A stretch of 64,000 nt of DNA. It comes from Elephas maximus indicus. Lineage: Eukaryota; Chordata; Mammalia; Proboscidea; Elephantidae. The number at the start of each line of letters is the position of its first letter. Within the stretch, counting starts at the first letter, position 1. The notes beneath the pieces were generated by a model that did no database searches, had not been told where the DNA came from, and saw only the letters and a list, made by a program, of their open reading frames with translations. The stretch spans positions 5,636,924-5,700,923 of the forward strand of contig NC_064823.1 of assembly GCF_024166365.1 (NCBI RefSeq), written 5' to 3'. Of the stretch, positions 22,871 to 35,321 are shown piece by piece. Position numbers and translations under genes: made by a program.

Positions 22871-23699
22871 TCTAATTCCTTGACAGGATGGTCCTAGACC
22901 TTATCTGTTTTTCTCCTGCCCATGGCAGGCATATAAATGGAAGGTTCAGAGCTTATTTGCCCAGGATGCCTAAAATTGCCAAGAAATGCAAAAAAGCTAT
23001 CAAATGCTTGGTCAGACAAGCAAAACAGTTCATTTTATCTCAGATTTACTTATCAAACTCTAACTGTGTAGTAAGCTGAAAGATGTGAGTGAAAAATCAG
23101 GGTCAGAATGTATAATCCATTTCAAATACTGAGAAGCTAGGCATAATTTTTATGAAAATAACATTTGAATTCGTGGTTACATAGTCATGATTTGACTAAG
23201 AAAAATTACTCTGGCTGAAATTTTCTTAGTAGCTTTGGAAAGTAGACATGCTGTTGGACACCCCTTCCAGCATTCAGTTCACGGCCATCCTCGGGCACGC
23301 TGCTGCTACTTGGCCCAGCTTCAGGCTGTTCTTCTATGCGCTTCCATCTCTGTGATTTCCTTTTCTTCTGAGCCAATAATCACAGCTGCTGCTCTTTGTT
23401 GCCTGCTGTCCCAGATGTTTTTTATATTTAGGGTGGCAACAGGAGAAAGAAAAATTTGTGATTTTAGAGGGTTGATAAATGAACAAGAGAAAGGAAAACT
23501 TGGAGTGTTTCTCTAATGCTCTCACCACTTTTCTGTGGCCCCTAGGGGAGAATTCTAGTTTCCCTGCCCTCTGTGGAATCTAACTTCCTGACATGGCCTC
23601 TCTTCATTCACTCAGTACACAATTGTTCCAAGTTTACTGATGAGCGATGCTTCAAAAACTCTGCTATAGCAAAATATTGATAATATAGTTTCTTATTTT
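22871..23699. other. Unassigned DNA
   Basis: Slightly more GC-rich than its surroundings at 23250-23400. Open frames at 22888-23079 and 23235-23516 have no recognised homology. Confidence 0.4.
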
Positions 23700-23950
23700 C
23701 TTTTTTTAAAAACTTGAGATGCTCTTTATTAAAGTACACAATACCTAAGTATATAGTTCACTAAATTTTTACACCTGTGTAATTTCCTCCCAGACAGAAA
23801 TAAAGGAATATTGATTTCCCCAGAAAGTTCCTTGTGTCCCTCTCCTACCTCTCTCTACTGGCCATCGGAGGCAACCACTATTCTCACTTTTATTACAATC
23901 AACTTTGCCTGTTCTTGAACTTCACCTAGGTGGAATATGCAGTATTAAGT
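23700..23950 (-). mobile_element. Old L1 3' end, antisense
   Basis: 'tatagttcactaaatttttac', 'ggaggcaaccactattctc' and 'tggaatatgcag' correspond to the L1ME/L1M 3' UTR in antisense. Confidence 0.65.
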
Positions 23951-24169
23951 TTTATTGTAAAATTTCTTACCCACGTGAAACATAACCCTTATACTTTGGT
24001 AGATATCACAAGGACATGGATAATAAAAAACAAACAAAACTAGAAAACAGACACTGAAAATAATTAAAAATCAGGCTTATTTAAATGTGCTGACTAGGAT
24101 ATAAAGGTATATCCTTTCTAGTAAAAGTATAACCTTTAGCCGTACACATGAAAGGAGCTATGGCTTGTC

Positions 24170-24254
24170 ATAAATTATCATTACAATAACACAACAAACG
24201 CATATGATAAATTATCATTACAATAACACAACAAATGCAATAACACAACAAATG
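24170..24254. repeat. Compound tandem repeat, 37-bp and 17-bp units
   Basis: 'ataaattatcattacaataa' starts at 24170 and again at 24207 (37-base period). The second copy ends in two 17-base units, caataacacaacaaatg, at 24221 and 24238. Two successive slippage or duplication steps are visible. Confidence 0.9.
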
Positions 24255-24260
24255 CAAAAG

Positions 24261-24714
24261 GTAACCGGAAGCTGAATTTATGACTGGCAATAAAACCTTA
24301 TCTTGGGTACATAAAAATGTTAGGCAGGAAGAGTTATGCAACTGAAAAAAAGAAAAGTCCATGAATATTATCACATAACTTGAAAAAAAATTTTTAGAGT
24401 AGAGGTAAAAGTGATATACAACAAAAAACAAAAAACCCAGTTCCGTGTATATATATAAGTGATATATAAACACGAAAACGTGTTTATGAGTTTGAGAAAA
24501 CTTGTATCAAATCAATAAAATTCACACCTAAACCTCAAATTCCTAGGAAGGATAGAAGTTGGTGTTCTTTGAATCTGTCTTTTTTTTTTTTTTTTTTAAT
24601 TAAATATCTGAATAGCAAAGTTTCTGGGAAAAACCTTACAAAAGCTTAGGGAGCAAATATATAAAGACTATTTTTTTTTTTATATAAAATATACAAATGC
24701 TATATATAAACATT
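24261..24714. other. Unassigned AT-rich DNA
   Basis: Contains poly(T) at 24580-24598 and AT repeats. No gene is recognised. Confidence 0.4.
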
Positions 24715-24715
24715 G

Positions 24716-24803
24716 GGGCCCTGGTGCCACAGTGGTTAAGCATTTAACTGCTAATCAAAAGGTCAGCAATTTGAATCCACCAGCCACTCTTTGGAAATCC
24801 TAT
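24716..24803 (+). mobile_element. AfroSINE, 3'-truncated
   Basis: Good head ('ggggccctggtgccacagtg') and B-box region, then 'ctctttggaaatcctat', after which the SINE ends abruptly. Loss of the tail must be secondary, because a retroposed SINE normally retains its 3' end. Confidence 0.85.
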
Positions 24804-25394
24804 ACTTGAGTTAAGCTAACTTAATATAGTGGAGAGAAATTTTCCTATTATTAAAAGAAATAAGTTGTTAATATATACAGGAAGAAAAATGTGAAATATT
24901 CTGTATTTCTTCTCTTTATTCTAGCATCTTGTACGTATTATCTCTTGTTTAGTGGAGTTTAAGAAAAATCAAAGGGGTTAAGGAATACAGGGAAAGGACT
25001 CATATTTTTGTGAAATCTCAGCTCCTCCACTACTTTGGAAAGGTACCTTTTCCATCCTCTTTCCATCGTTTTTTGGTTACTCACCAACCACTTAAAAAAA
25101 TTTCTCCCATCCTTCTGTATGCCTTGAGAAATATTCTCATGTTTAAGAAATATCTCTGCCATTGCCCCTCATCCTTCATTGAGATTTAATATAAACTAAA
25201 TTTATGAATTAATTTACAGTAGTGAATTGTTATATAATACCTCTGATGTTTTAGGGTTATTTTAATTTTCTAAACTCAATGTTGAAAATAACACTCCTGT
25301 GTCACAGTGCTACACAATTTAAATGAAAAGGAGACAAAGAAAATTTCTAATTTTATTACTATGTTTTTGGCAATTTTCTAAAGGCCGTCTAATA

Positions 25395-25565
25395 ACTCAT
25401 AGAATTCTCACAACAACCCCTGAGGTAGGTACTCTTACAATATAAATACAATACTTGTACACACACACAATATATGAATTTCCCAGGTCACGGAGTTGGT
25501 GCATGGAGGTAACAGGGTTCAAACTTCAGAGCCTGTGTGTTAGTCTCAATAGTAAAGCTTGAGTT
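25395..25565 (-). mobile_element. MIR element, antisense
   Basis: 'attctcacaacaacccctgaggtagg' type start, 'ccaggtcacggagttggtg' and 'agggttcaaacttcagagcc', the antisense profile of the ancient tRNA-derived MIR SINE. Confidence 0.8.
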
Positions 25566-25585
25566 AGGAAACATTTCCTATAATA

Positions 25586-26158
25586 CAGGGATCAGCACTT
25601 TTTTTTACCCCCTGTAAAAGGCCAGAACCGGACCAAACCACTGCTGTCCAGTAGATTTTGACTTGTAGCAAACCTACAGGATAGGGTAGACTTGTCCCAT
25701 AGGATTTCCAAAGCCCTAATCTTTATGGAAACAGACTGCCACACCTTTTTCCCACAGAGAGGCTGATGGGTTTGAACTGCTGACCTTTCGGTAAGCAGCC
25801 AAGAGCTTAGCCACTGTGCAACCAGGACTTCTTTACAAAAGGCCAGATAGTAAATATTTTAGGGTCTGTGGGCCATATGGTCTCTGTCAAACTGCTCAAC
25901 TCTGCTACTGTGGCAGGAAAGCAGTCATAGAAAATATGTAAATGAAGAGGCATAAAAAAATAAAAATAGTTGTGGTCAATTAAACTTCATTTATGGACGC
26001 TAAAATTTGAATTTTATGTAATTTTCACATGCCATGGAATGTTATTCTTTTCATTTTTTTTGCTAACCATTTGAAAACACAAACCATTCTTTGATTGTGG
26101 GTCATACAAAAATGCGGTAGGTCAATATGGCTCCTAGGCCCTACTGTGCAAACAATTG
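25586..26158 (+). mobile_element. Old hAT-like DNA element, split by AfroSINE
   Basis: Begins 'cagggatcagcactt' and continues after the SINE with 'ggccagatagtaaatatttt', 'ctgtgggccatatggtctct' and 'taaacttcatttatggacgc'. This is a well-known placental element whose ends read CAGGGGTC.... The family name escapes me. The far inverted repeat is degraded. Confidence 0.65.
25626..25836 (-). mobile_element. AfroSINE, long type, with perfect 10-bp duplications
   Basis: aaaaggccag occurs at 25616-25625 and 25837-25846 and belongs to the host hAT-like element, so the target site is unambiguous. The body includes the 'gtaatctttatgg' block of the long type. Confidence 0.93.
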
Positions 26159-26332
26159 CAATAATATTTTGTACAGACAGCAATAAACCCAAAACATGGA
26201 AGGTAAGATTATCTTACGAGGATGAATTTAGAGCATGTCTTGATTGATATGAATAATTACTAAGATACAGCAAGTCTTATACTAATAAATAATCTGTCCT
26301 TGGAAAAGCCAAGGGATATATTAGTTAAAGGC

Positions 26333-26531
26333 AATCCCTGGTTGGCACAAATGATTAAAGGTTCAGCTACTAACTAAAACGTTAATGGTTCAAATCCCCC
26401 CAGAGCTGCCTTGGAAGAACGGCCTGGAAATCTGCTTCTGAAAGTTCACAGCCTTGAAAACCCTATGGAGAGCCGTTCTACTCTGCAACATACCTGGTTG
26501 CCATCAGTCAGAATCAACTCAACGGCAACAC
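26333..26531 (+). mobile_element. AfroSINE, 'tctgaaagttcacag' body type
   Basis: 'aatccctggttggcacaaatg' head, 'atctgcttctgaaagttcac' and 'gttgccatcagtcagaatc'. Candidate imperfect target repeats are gttaaaggcaatc (26324) and gttaaggtaatc (26560). Confidence 0.85.
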
Positions 26532-26845
26532 TTTATTTTTTGCTTTTTAAAAAATATTTGTTAAGGTAATCTAGAATCAATTTGGCCGTACACAACAACA
26601 ACAAGGTAATCTAACTGATATAATAGAGAAATCTTAAAATGTCAGTGACATTAAAACCAAAGTTAATGTGAAGGTAGGAATATGGAAAGCAGGGTAGATG
26701 ATTTCCTTTATGCATTCCCAGTTTATGCATTCCCTTTTCTGGGTACCATATTCAAAAAAGGCTTCCAGTGTTACCTTGGATGTCAACATTCCTCTGGCTT
26801 TTGAGGAAAGACCAAGATTAGAAGACTTTATAACAAACAAACAAA

Positions 26846-26912
26846 ACTCGTTGCTGTCAAGGTGATTCCTACTCATAGAGACCCTACGGGACAGAGAAGA
26901 CATTATAGGAGG
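26846..26912 (-). mobile_element. AfroSINE tail fragment, antisense
   Basis: 'ctcgttgctgtcaaggtgat' and 'gagaccctacgggacagaga' are the SINE 3' third. The copy is 5'-truncated. Confidence 0.7.
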
Positions 26913-27045
26913 GTTTTATGGGCCAGGCCTAGAAGTGACGTAAGCACTATGGTCTACACTCTACTACTACTCAGAACCCAATCACATGGACATGAATATT
27001 TAAGGAAGGGTGGGAATTATATTCTCTGCCTGGACAACTGCTTCT

Positions 27046-27312
27046 TGTTGTACATAGAGACTCTACGTACAGCAGAACAACACATTGCCAAGTCCTCCAC
27101 CGCCCTCACGAACGCTGCTAGGTTTGAGCCTATTGTTGCGGCCACTGTGCCAGTCCATCTCCTTGAGAGTTTTTCTCTATTTCACTGACTCTTTACTTCA
27201 CCAACCATGATGTCCTTCTTCGGGAATTGGTCCCTCCTGATGACATGTCCAAAGTCAGTGAGACAAGTCTGCCATCCTTGCTTCTGAGGAACATTCTGGC
27301 TGTACAACTTTA
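27046..27312 (-). mobile_element. RTE1-like LINE, 3' end fragment
   Basis: The antisense RTE tail and C-terminal ORF end ('accatgatgtccttcttcgg', 'ctcctgatgacatgtccaaag'). It lacks everything upstream and is a short 5'-truncated insertion. Confidence 0.85.
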
Positions 27313-27339
27313 TAGATATGTGTATACATATGTATATAA

Positions 27340-27496
27340 GGAGCCCTGGTGGCATAGTGGTTAAAAGTGCGGCTGCTAATCAAAAGGTCAGCAGTTCAAA
27401 TCCACCAGCCACTCCTTGGAAACTCTATGGGGCAGTCCTACTCTGTCCTATAGGGTCACTATGAGTCAGAATTGACTCAACAGCAACAGTTTTTTG
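27340..27496 (+). mobile_element. AfroSINE, short type
   Basis: One of the better preserved copies: 'ggagccctggtggcatagtg', 'ggtcagcagttcaaatccac', 'cctatagggtcactatgag', ending 'cagcaacagtttttt'. Confidence 0.95.
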
Positions 27497-27509
27497 GGGG
27501 GTTATATGA

Positions 27510-27635
27510 ATATATATACATGTACACACATAATATGAATTTTAATATGAATTTTGGGTTATACGAACATATATATAACATGAATATATATGTGTGTGTG
27601 TGTCTATGTGCGTGCCTGTGTGTGTGTGTATGTAT
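27510..27635. repeat. TA/TG-rich simple repeat
   Basis: Imperfect 'tatgaatat', then (TG)n at about 27590-27630. Chance open frames on both strands here (27472-27735, 27477-27698) encode repeats of H, T and C and are not genes. Confidence 0.8.
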
Positions 27636-27636
27636 G

Positions 27637-29862
27637 AAAGTTATCGTTAGGTGCAGTGGAGTCAATGCCCTCACGTACAACAGAACAAAACTGTGCACAG
27701 TCCTGCATCATCCTCACAATCCTTACCGTTTTTGAGCCCATTGTTGCAGCCACTGTCACGATCCATCTCGTCGAGGGCCTTTTTCTTTTTTGCTGACCCT
27801 CTACTTTACCAAGCATGGTGTCCTTCCCCAGAGTCTGGTCTCTCCTGACAACACGTCCAAAGTATGAGACGAAGTCTTGCCATTCTCACTTCTAGGGAAC
27901 ATTCTGTCTGTACTTTTCCAAGACAGATTTGTTTGTTCTTCTGGCAGGACATGGCATGTTCAATATTCTTCACCACGCAACAATTCAAGTGCATCAATTC
28001 TTCTTTGATCTTCCTTATGCGTATGAGACAATTGAAAATACCGTGGCCTGCATCAGGCATGTCTTAGTCCTCAAAGTGACATTTTTGCTCTTTAAAAGAC
28101 TTTAAAGAGGTCTTTTGCAGCAGATTTGCCCAATGCAATATATCATTTGAATTCTTGACTGCTGTTCTATGGGCATTAATTCTGGATTCAAGTAAAATGA
28201 AATCCTTGACCACTTCTATATTTTCTCTGTTTATCATGATGTTGCTTATTGATCCAGTTGTAAAGACTTTCGTGTTCTTCATCATGAGCTGTAATCCACG
28301 CTGAAGGCTGTAATCTTTGATCATCATCAGTACGTGCCTCAAGTCTTCTTCATTTTCAGGAAGCAAGATTATATCATCTGCATATCGCAAGTTGTTAATA
28401 AGTCTTCCTCCAATCCTCATGTCAAGTTCTTCATATAGCCTAGCTTCTAGGATTATTTACTCAGCATAAAGATTGAATGAATATGGTGAAAGTATACACC
28501 ACTGACATACCCCTCTTCTGATTTTAAACCACGTGGCATTTATTCCCTTGTCCTGTTTGAAAAGCTGCCTTTGTTTGGGTTCAGGAGCCTCATGAGCACA
28601 GTTAAGTGTTCTGGAATACCCGTTCTTCCCAATGTTATCCATAATTTGTTATGATTCACACAGTCAAATGCCTTTGCAACAAGACACAGACAAACATCTT
28701 TCTGGTACCTTCTCTGCTTTAAGCCAAGATCCATCTGACATCAACAATGATATCCCTCATTCCATGTTCTCTTCTGAATCTAACTTGAATTTCTGGCAGT
28801 TTCCTTTCAATGTAATGCTGAACTGATTTTGAATTATCTTCAGCAAAATTTTACTTGCATGTGATATTGTTTGATAGTTTGTGTATTCTGTTGGATCATC
28901 TTTCTTTGGAATAGGCATAAATATAGATGTCTTTCAATGGGTTGGCCAGGTAGCTATTTTCCAAATTCCGGGGCATAGATGAGTGAGCTTCATCCATTTA
29001 TTGAAATATCTCAGTTGGTATTCTGTCAGTTCTTGGAGCCTTGTTTTTTTGCCAGTGCCTTCAATGCAGCTTGAATCTCTTCCTTCAGTACCACTGATTT
29101 CTGATCATATGCTACCCCCTAAAATAGGTGAACGTCGACCAATTCTTTTTGTACAGTGACTCTCTGTATTCCTTCCATCTTCTTTTGCTGCTTCCTGCTT
29201 TACTTAATATTTTCCCCATAGAATCCTTCAGTATTGCCAACTGAAGGCCTGAATTTTTTCTTCAGTTCTTTCAGCTTGAGAAATGCTGAGCATGTTCTTT
29301 CCTTTTGGCTTTCTAACTCCAGGTCTTTGTACATGTCATTATAATACTTTGTCTTCTCAAGCTGCCCTTTGAAATCTTCTCTTCAGCTCTGTTACTTCAT
29401 TACTTCTTCTGCCCACTTTATCTACTCTATGTTCAATGGGAAGTTTTAAGCCTCTTCTGACATCTGCTTTGTTTTTCTTTTTCCTTTTTAATGGCTTTTT
29501 CCTTTCTTCCTATATGATGTCCTTGATCTCATCCCACAGCTCATCTGGTATTTGGTCATTAGTGTTCAATGCCTCAAATCTATTCTTCAGATGATCTCTA
29601 AACTCAGGTGAGATATACTCAAGGTTGCACTTTGGCTCTAATGAACTTGTTTTAATTTTCTCTAGTTTCAACTTGAACTTGCATTTGAGCAATTGATGAT
29701 CTGTTCTGCGGTTGGCCCCTGGCCTTGTTCTGACTGATAATATCAAGCTTCTCCATCTTCTCTTCCCATAGACGTAGTTGATTCGATTCTTGTGTATTCC
29801 ATCTGGCAAGTTCCACGTGTATAGAAGTCATTCATTTTGTTGAAAAAATGTATTCCCAATGA
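27637..29862 (-). mobile_element. RTE1-like LINE, 2.2 kb, EN-RT to 3' end
   Basis: Read on the minus strand from 29862. The part after the endonuclease gives KKRWRSLILSVRTRPGANRR and PEFRDHLKNRFEALNTNDQ (29510-29809). The RT fingers and palm follow (CLCLVAKAFDCVNHNKLW, 28540-28734). The catalytic block LINNLRYADDIILLPENEED has YADD at 28373-28384. The C-terminal domain ends in the shared tail. Endonuclease N-terminus and 5' UTR are missing. Frameshifts and stops split the ORF into at least five pieces. RTE elements need only one ORF (EN plus RT) to insert by target-primed reverse transcription. Confidence 0.93.
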
Positions 29863-30829
29863 ATAGGTGGGGGCAACTGCTGCTACCACAAATTGTACAG
29901 AGTGGATGGGGAAAAAATTGTTTGGTAGACAGCTACTCATCTTTGAAATGGGAGCTTTAGATATATATAAATCCTATTCATATTATCTAGTCTACAGGTT
30001 TTGGAAATATACTGTATTGGAATGTCCCAATCTATAAAAAAAAAAAAAAAAAAAGATCAAATATACTGTGTCCTGTCTGAAGAAAATTTCTGTTACCTGA
30101 AGGAAATAATTTGAGTGTTTACCTGGAAGCTAGAAAAAGACTGCTCAAAGGAGATGAAATTTTTAGTTTCTCCAGCAGTTTCTAGTGAAGAGCCTATACA
30201 GACAAATAGAGTTAAGCATCTAGCCCCCTTGACAGACATATCATTATAGGAAGATAGATATATCAGACTTATAGCCAATAAGATTTCCCAGTTAATTCTT
30301 CCTCTGATTTCGTGTTTAACATACTGTACCCGAGTCATCTGATAATCATAAGATTTTCTATACAATATTTCTAATAGGGAAAGAAGATACTGCTGGCTAA
30401 CAAGAATTCTGTTCTGCCTGGGTGTTGGATTTCTCTATGTAAAATAACTCATTAACTTTCTAGTTAATATATCAATCTTTTTGAAATAAATTAGTATTGG
30501 TTTTGAAATTTTATAGCACTGATTTCCCCATCCAATTTCCAAATCAGTTGGGAAGTAAGACCAACAGAGTAAGATAGATGGGAAATCAGATATCACTGTG
30601 TTTTTCTAATCGATAAAGCTAATATTGGAAAAAGGAGCCTATACTGCAGTTAAGTTAGATACTTAATTCTGAGCAACTACACAGGTTTACCCACTTAATC
30701 AAGGCATTGCTGGAAGGATGCACCACTATAAAGCCTACTCCTATAGGGTTTATGGCTTGAAGAACAAAGTGCAGCATCGAGCATCTGCTGGCAGCTCACT
30801 CCCCTCAAAAAAAAAAAAAAAAGAAAAAG
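29863..30829. other. Unassigned DNA
   Basis: Poly(A) at 30035-30054. No gene is recognised. The minus-strand frame 30093-30365 (90 codons) is not similar to anything I know. Confidence 0.4.
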
Positions 30830-31068
30830 AAAGAGGAAGAGACTTTGGACACATTATCAGGAAAGACAAATCACTAGAGAAAGACATCATGGTTGGTAAA
30901 GTAGAGACCTAATGAAAATGAGGGAAGCACTCAATGAGTTGGATTGACACAACAGCTACCACAAAGGAGTCAAACACACTGAGGACCATGAAGATGGCCC
31001 AGGACCAGGCAATGTTTCATTCCACAGTACGTCAAGTTGCCTGGAGCCAAACCCAACTCTACGGCAAC
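30830..31068 (+). mobile_element. RTE 3' end, diverged
   Basis: 'tttggacacattatcaggaaa', 'gacatcatggttggtaaag' and 'ggattgacacaacagctacc' match the RTE C-terminal coding end. The tail 'ggagccaaacccaactctac' is more diverged than in other copies, and an A-rich tract (30805-30830) precedes it. Confidence 0.8.
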
Positions 31069-32929
31069 TATCCACAGCAGCAAAGCAAGCTCAGCCCTGG
31101 CAAGACCAAACTGGCAAGACAGAGAATTCATTCTATTTGCCATGAGGCAGAGTGTAAGAGAAACAGGGAGATGCTAAGAGTAGTACATTAGATGAGCTCT
31201 CAGCACATAAAAGGAAACTAATTTGGTGGGGGTGAGGGTGGGGAGGAGAACAGTGGTGTTTCCTCTCTCCAAAAATGAGACAGTTCCCTAGAGAGAACCT
31301 GTGTCATCACCTGTGAGTGAACAAAATTTAAATGTTTTGCCCTGGTGCCTGAATATCAGAGTTTACACCATAAAAAACAGTGTTGTCCAAGTGTCTAGGC
31401 ATCATCTTCAAGTAACGTTTCTATCATATTGCTTCCTACATTTAGCAGTTTTTAAATATCATTTTCAATTTATATTAAAAATGTTTGCTAACTCAACATT
31501 TTCATTTTTTCCAGCCACTTTCGAGGCAGGGAAGATAATTTTAGAATACAACAGAGCATTTGGGTGTTTTCACAATTTTAAATAATTCATCCATATGAAA
31601 GTAGGAGACAACTGAAGACACATGAGAAACTGATATATTATGAATGATTTCAAAGTCTTATATTGCCAACAAAGAATTGCTTAGGATAGGAAGAAAAAAA
31701 TCTGTATCATCGTACATTGAATAAGAGCACAATCAGATTTTAAAGATTTATTACTGGGGATTTATAATTGAAAGGCAGATATGCTCATGTAAAAATTGAA
31801 GAAAATGATCTGAGATGTCAAAGAAGCAAAACACTTCTTCAGCAAAGCTGAAAAATTAAACATTGATTAATGGAAACCAGATACTAAGGGAGTGTTTTTT
31901 TTGCACTGTTTGCCTCCTTCAAATGATGCAAGAAAATCTTCCAGGAAAGATTAAAGTAAATTTGACATCATTTTGTGGAAAAAAAAAAAATTATAAACTG
32001 TTGTATATTTTGATTTGAAAATGTTCTTTTTATCTATGAAAGAATAATAGGATAGTAAATAGTTCATTTAAATGTAAGCAGCTCAGTAAAACTGTGAGAC
32101 TATAGGTTTTAATTTGTCCAGAAAATTTTTCTTTTTCCTGGCTTAAAAAATTTTGGAGTTCAACTTTGAGGACATTTCATGAGATTTCATTATTTCACTG
32201 GAATCACAGCTTCATTTAGAACTACTTTGTAAAAATCACTGCAGTAGAAAGTGACACACACTTTTCTCCAATGGCCAGTTAGTTGGTGCTTCATGTGAAA
32301 GCTTCATTGCAGAGCAAAAAAATTAATGCTGGCTTCACAAAAAACCTAATTAAACTGTGACTCATATGCAGAAAGAAGTGAGTTAGATTCTATTTCACAA
32401 AAGGAAATTCAAAAGAGGCATATTCAATAGTTAAGATGAGAAAAAAAGAAAAACCAACTGGATAAAATAATAGCTTGGTTATACTGTACCAACTTCTGAA
32501 GGTGGATGGTGCTGATAGACCATTTCTACTTTGTTCAAACTCTCTTTCTAACTCAGGGAAAACCTCAAGGTGATAAACCATAATGGAGGGCAGAATATGA
32601 GGCACCAAATTTTACAGCCAGGAGTTGAAGCTACTAAGCAGACAGATCAACACTAACCACTAAACAAAATTCCTAAGAGCTACAAGTTTCACTGAGAACC
32701 AACACTTCTGTCTGCATGACTACTTGTCCAATGTCCAAAGCCGATTTCTCAACATTTTCTTACTGAAGTTGTTGTGATCCCATATTAATTCCCCTTCTGC
32801 TTGCCTTCACCATTGCTGAGCAAACAGCTGTATCAGATAGAATTACCTCATTCAAAGATGACTTGGAAGCAAAAAAGTTCCAACACCTTATATATATGCA
32901 CGAACACTGTAGAAAAACAATAACAACAA
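31069..32929. other. Unassigned DNA
   Basis: About 1.9 kb with no feature that I can name. Open frames (31301-31585 plus, 32390-32608 minus) are short and unfamiliar. Confidence 0.4.
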
Positions 32930-33093
32930 CAAAAACAAACTCGTTGTTGTCAAGTCGATAGCAACTCATATCGACCCTGTAGGACAGAGTAGAACTGCCC
33001 CAAAGGGTTTCCAAGGAGCACCTGGTGGATTCGAACTGCTGACCTTTTGTTTAGCAGCCATAGCTCTTAACCACTATGCCAGCAAGGTTTCCA
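32930..33093 (-). mobile_element. AfroSINE, short type, antisense
   Basis: 'ctcgttgttgtcaagtcgat', 'gtttccaaggagcacctggt' and 'agcagccatagctcttaacc'. Complete. Confidence 0.93.
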
Positions 33094-33328
33094 TACTATA
33101 GAAAAGGGAGGCATAATAAATATAGCAATCAAAATTCAGATGAAGAATACACTTCAAAAGAAAAATTATGCCCAGGTAAGAGGAAAAAAAAAAAAATTCA
33201 CGTAAATACTTCTCCATACTCTTAAATAAACTAAAGAAAATATATTATAATTTAAGAAGTAGCTTAAGGACACGATAAAGCAGATTGCATTAGTGATTAA
33301 AGGAAGAGGCAGCACGAGTAGATAAAAC

Positions 33329-33482
33329 GGGGCCCCAATGGTACGTACGTACCGTGGTCCAGAGCTTGCTTGCTAGCAAAAAGGCCAGCAGTTTGAATCC
33401 ACAGACACTCCCTGGAAACCCTATGAGGCAGTTCTACTCTCTTACAGGTTCACTGAGTTGAAATTGACTTGAGGGCAATGAC
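33329..33482 (+). mobile_element. AfroSINE with palindromic insertion in the head
   Basis: 'ggggccccaatggtacgtac' then 'ctccctggaaaccctatgag' and 'gttgaaattgacttgaggg'. The A-box region contains the 14-base palindrome ggtacgtacgtacc, not seen in other copies. Confidence 0.88.
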
Positions 33483-33801
33483 ATTTTGACAAAGAAATAT
33501 ATCCTAAGAATTTTAGAACAATCATATTTTACCCATTTAAAATAGAAACACAAAATTATTTCTAATGTACATATATTCAATACATAGAACCAGCTATAAA
33601 CCTTTCTTGATGAAGACAAAACATTTGGTAAAGATATTCAAATAACGAAGGAATAAATCTGCATATACAAAACAAGAATGCAGAAGCAGTGTTTTGAATG
33701 AAATTGGTTCTTCATATAGAATTAAATTGTAAATATAAAAATTCAAAGGAATTAATTTGGGGATTATGGGCATAGGAATGATAATGGTGGAAACCTTGGT
33801 A

Positions 33802-34022
33802 AAAACAAAACAAAACAAAAATCCATTGCCGTTGAGTCAATTCCAACTCATAGCAACCCTATAGAACAGAGTAGAACTGCCCCATTGGATTTCCAAGGCT
33901 GTACTGTAATCTTTATGGAAACAGACTGCCACATCTTTTTCCCATGGAAAGGCTGGTGGGTTCAAACCGCTAACATTTCCTTTAGTAACCTAGAGCTTAA
34001 CCACTGCTCAACCAAGGCTCCT
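33802..34022 (-). mobile_element. AfroSINE, long type, antisense
   Basis: Begins with (AAAAC)n at the SINE tail, 'gttgagtcaattccaactc', the long-type 'ctgtaatctttatggaaac' block, and head 'cttaaccactgctcaaccaagg'. Confidence 0.92.
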
Positions 34023-34445
34023 TCAAACTTTGGTGGTGGTAGAGGAAAAAAAAAAGAAACTTGGGAACAGAGCAGAAAGACAGGGAGACTACTTATAGTA
34101 GTCTTAGTCAACAGTAGACCTTAGTCTCCTGTGTTGTCAGTGTTCATAGCAGGGGAGGATTTTATACTTTCCAAAATTTTAAATCAAGGATTAGAAATTT
34201 ACATATATTAATTAAAGTTATAAAGTGGCAGTAAAATAACTACTTGAAGGAGAAACAACTTAAAATATAGACCATATAGCAAAATGAAAGAAAAAAGTAA
34301 AGGACAAAATAAAACAGTGACAGAACAAAAGCCAGGAGTATTTATAATAAATATATATCGGATAAAACCACCTATTAAAACAAACTTACCCTCAGACTGA
34401 AGGAGAAAACTAATCCAAAATGTATGCTTTTACAATAAAGAAAAA

Positions 34446-34628
34446 ACTAGATGCCAGCTCCACTACTTACCAGCAGTGTGAACGTAGGTGGGCTACTCGA
34501 TCCATCTGAGTCTCTGTGTCTTTACTTGTAAAATGAATATAGTGAGTGTATCCATCCCATAGGATTTTTTAGAGATTAAATTGTTGGTATTTGTACTTAG
34601 AACAATGGCTAAAATCACATCAATGAAT
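34446..34628 (+). mobile_element. MIR element
   Basis: 'gctccactacttaccagcag', 'gtctctgtgtctttacttgt', 'taaaatgaatatagtgagtg' and 'gattaaattgttggtatttg' match the MIR core and tail. Confidence 0.75.
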
Positions 34629-35321
34629 AAGGTGACTCGTAAATAAATAATAGGGCATACATATCTTTTTTTTTTTTTTTTTTACATATCATAGAATAGG
34701 ATATCTCCACTGGTAGAAAAATTATCAGAGATATGTATTTACTAGTTAGCAGAACTCTATGATATCCTTTGAATTATATAATCTCCAAGGAGGCCAAAAC
34801 AACAAAACAAGAACAAAAACATTTTCACAGTGGTACTCTCTGTGGTCTGGGATTGGCAGACCTGGAGATGTTCACCTAAAACTTAGCACTATTGGTATTA
34901 TTTGGATTTTTTTAGCACTGGTGTGTATAATTGTATAAAATAATTTAGAGAGGCAAATATGTACAAGCATCTGAGAAAGTGGCAATAAATACAACTTATT
35001 TATATCATATCTATTGCTTCATCTTTCATATCTCTGCATAGGCACAGCCATGGCAATACAACTTTGTTAAGAACCAGCTTTCATTTTATTCCACCTTGGC
35101 TGCCGTGCCAGCTAAGGACACGGAAAAGTTAGCTGATCCTCATGAGCTCATCAGCACAAGGGCTCATCAGCTCTTCTTGTTTTTTCCCTTGTTCATCACT
35201 TCCGGAAGTCCATTCCCAAACCAACTCCTTAGCTCTCATTTCTGACCGTTAACCATCTGCTCCACTTTTGTTTAACTTTTTTCTTAATGCAGGTTTTCTT
35301 TATTTCTATCTCATTTAGCGA
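34629..35321. other. Unassigned DNA
   Basis: Poly(T) at 34665-34682. The segment at 35090-35170 has a local repetition of 'gctcatcagc'. No gene is recognised. Confidence 0.35.

Noticed and set aside
27472..27735. Open frames rich in C, V, H, T on both strands
   Set aside because: Products of TG and TA simple repeats.
28064..28420. YADD reverse transcriptase as a retron or diversity-generating system
   Set aside because: Sequence and tail belong to the RTE LINE family, repeated nine times here in a mammalian context.
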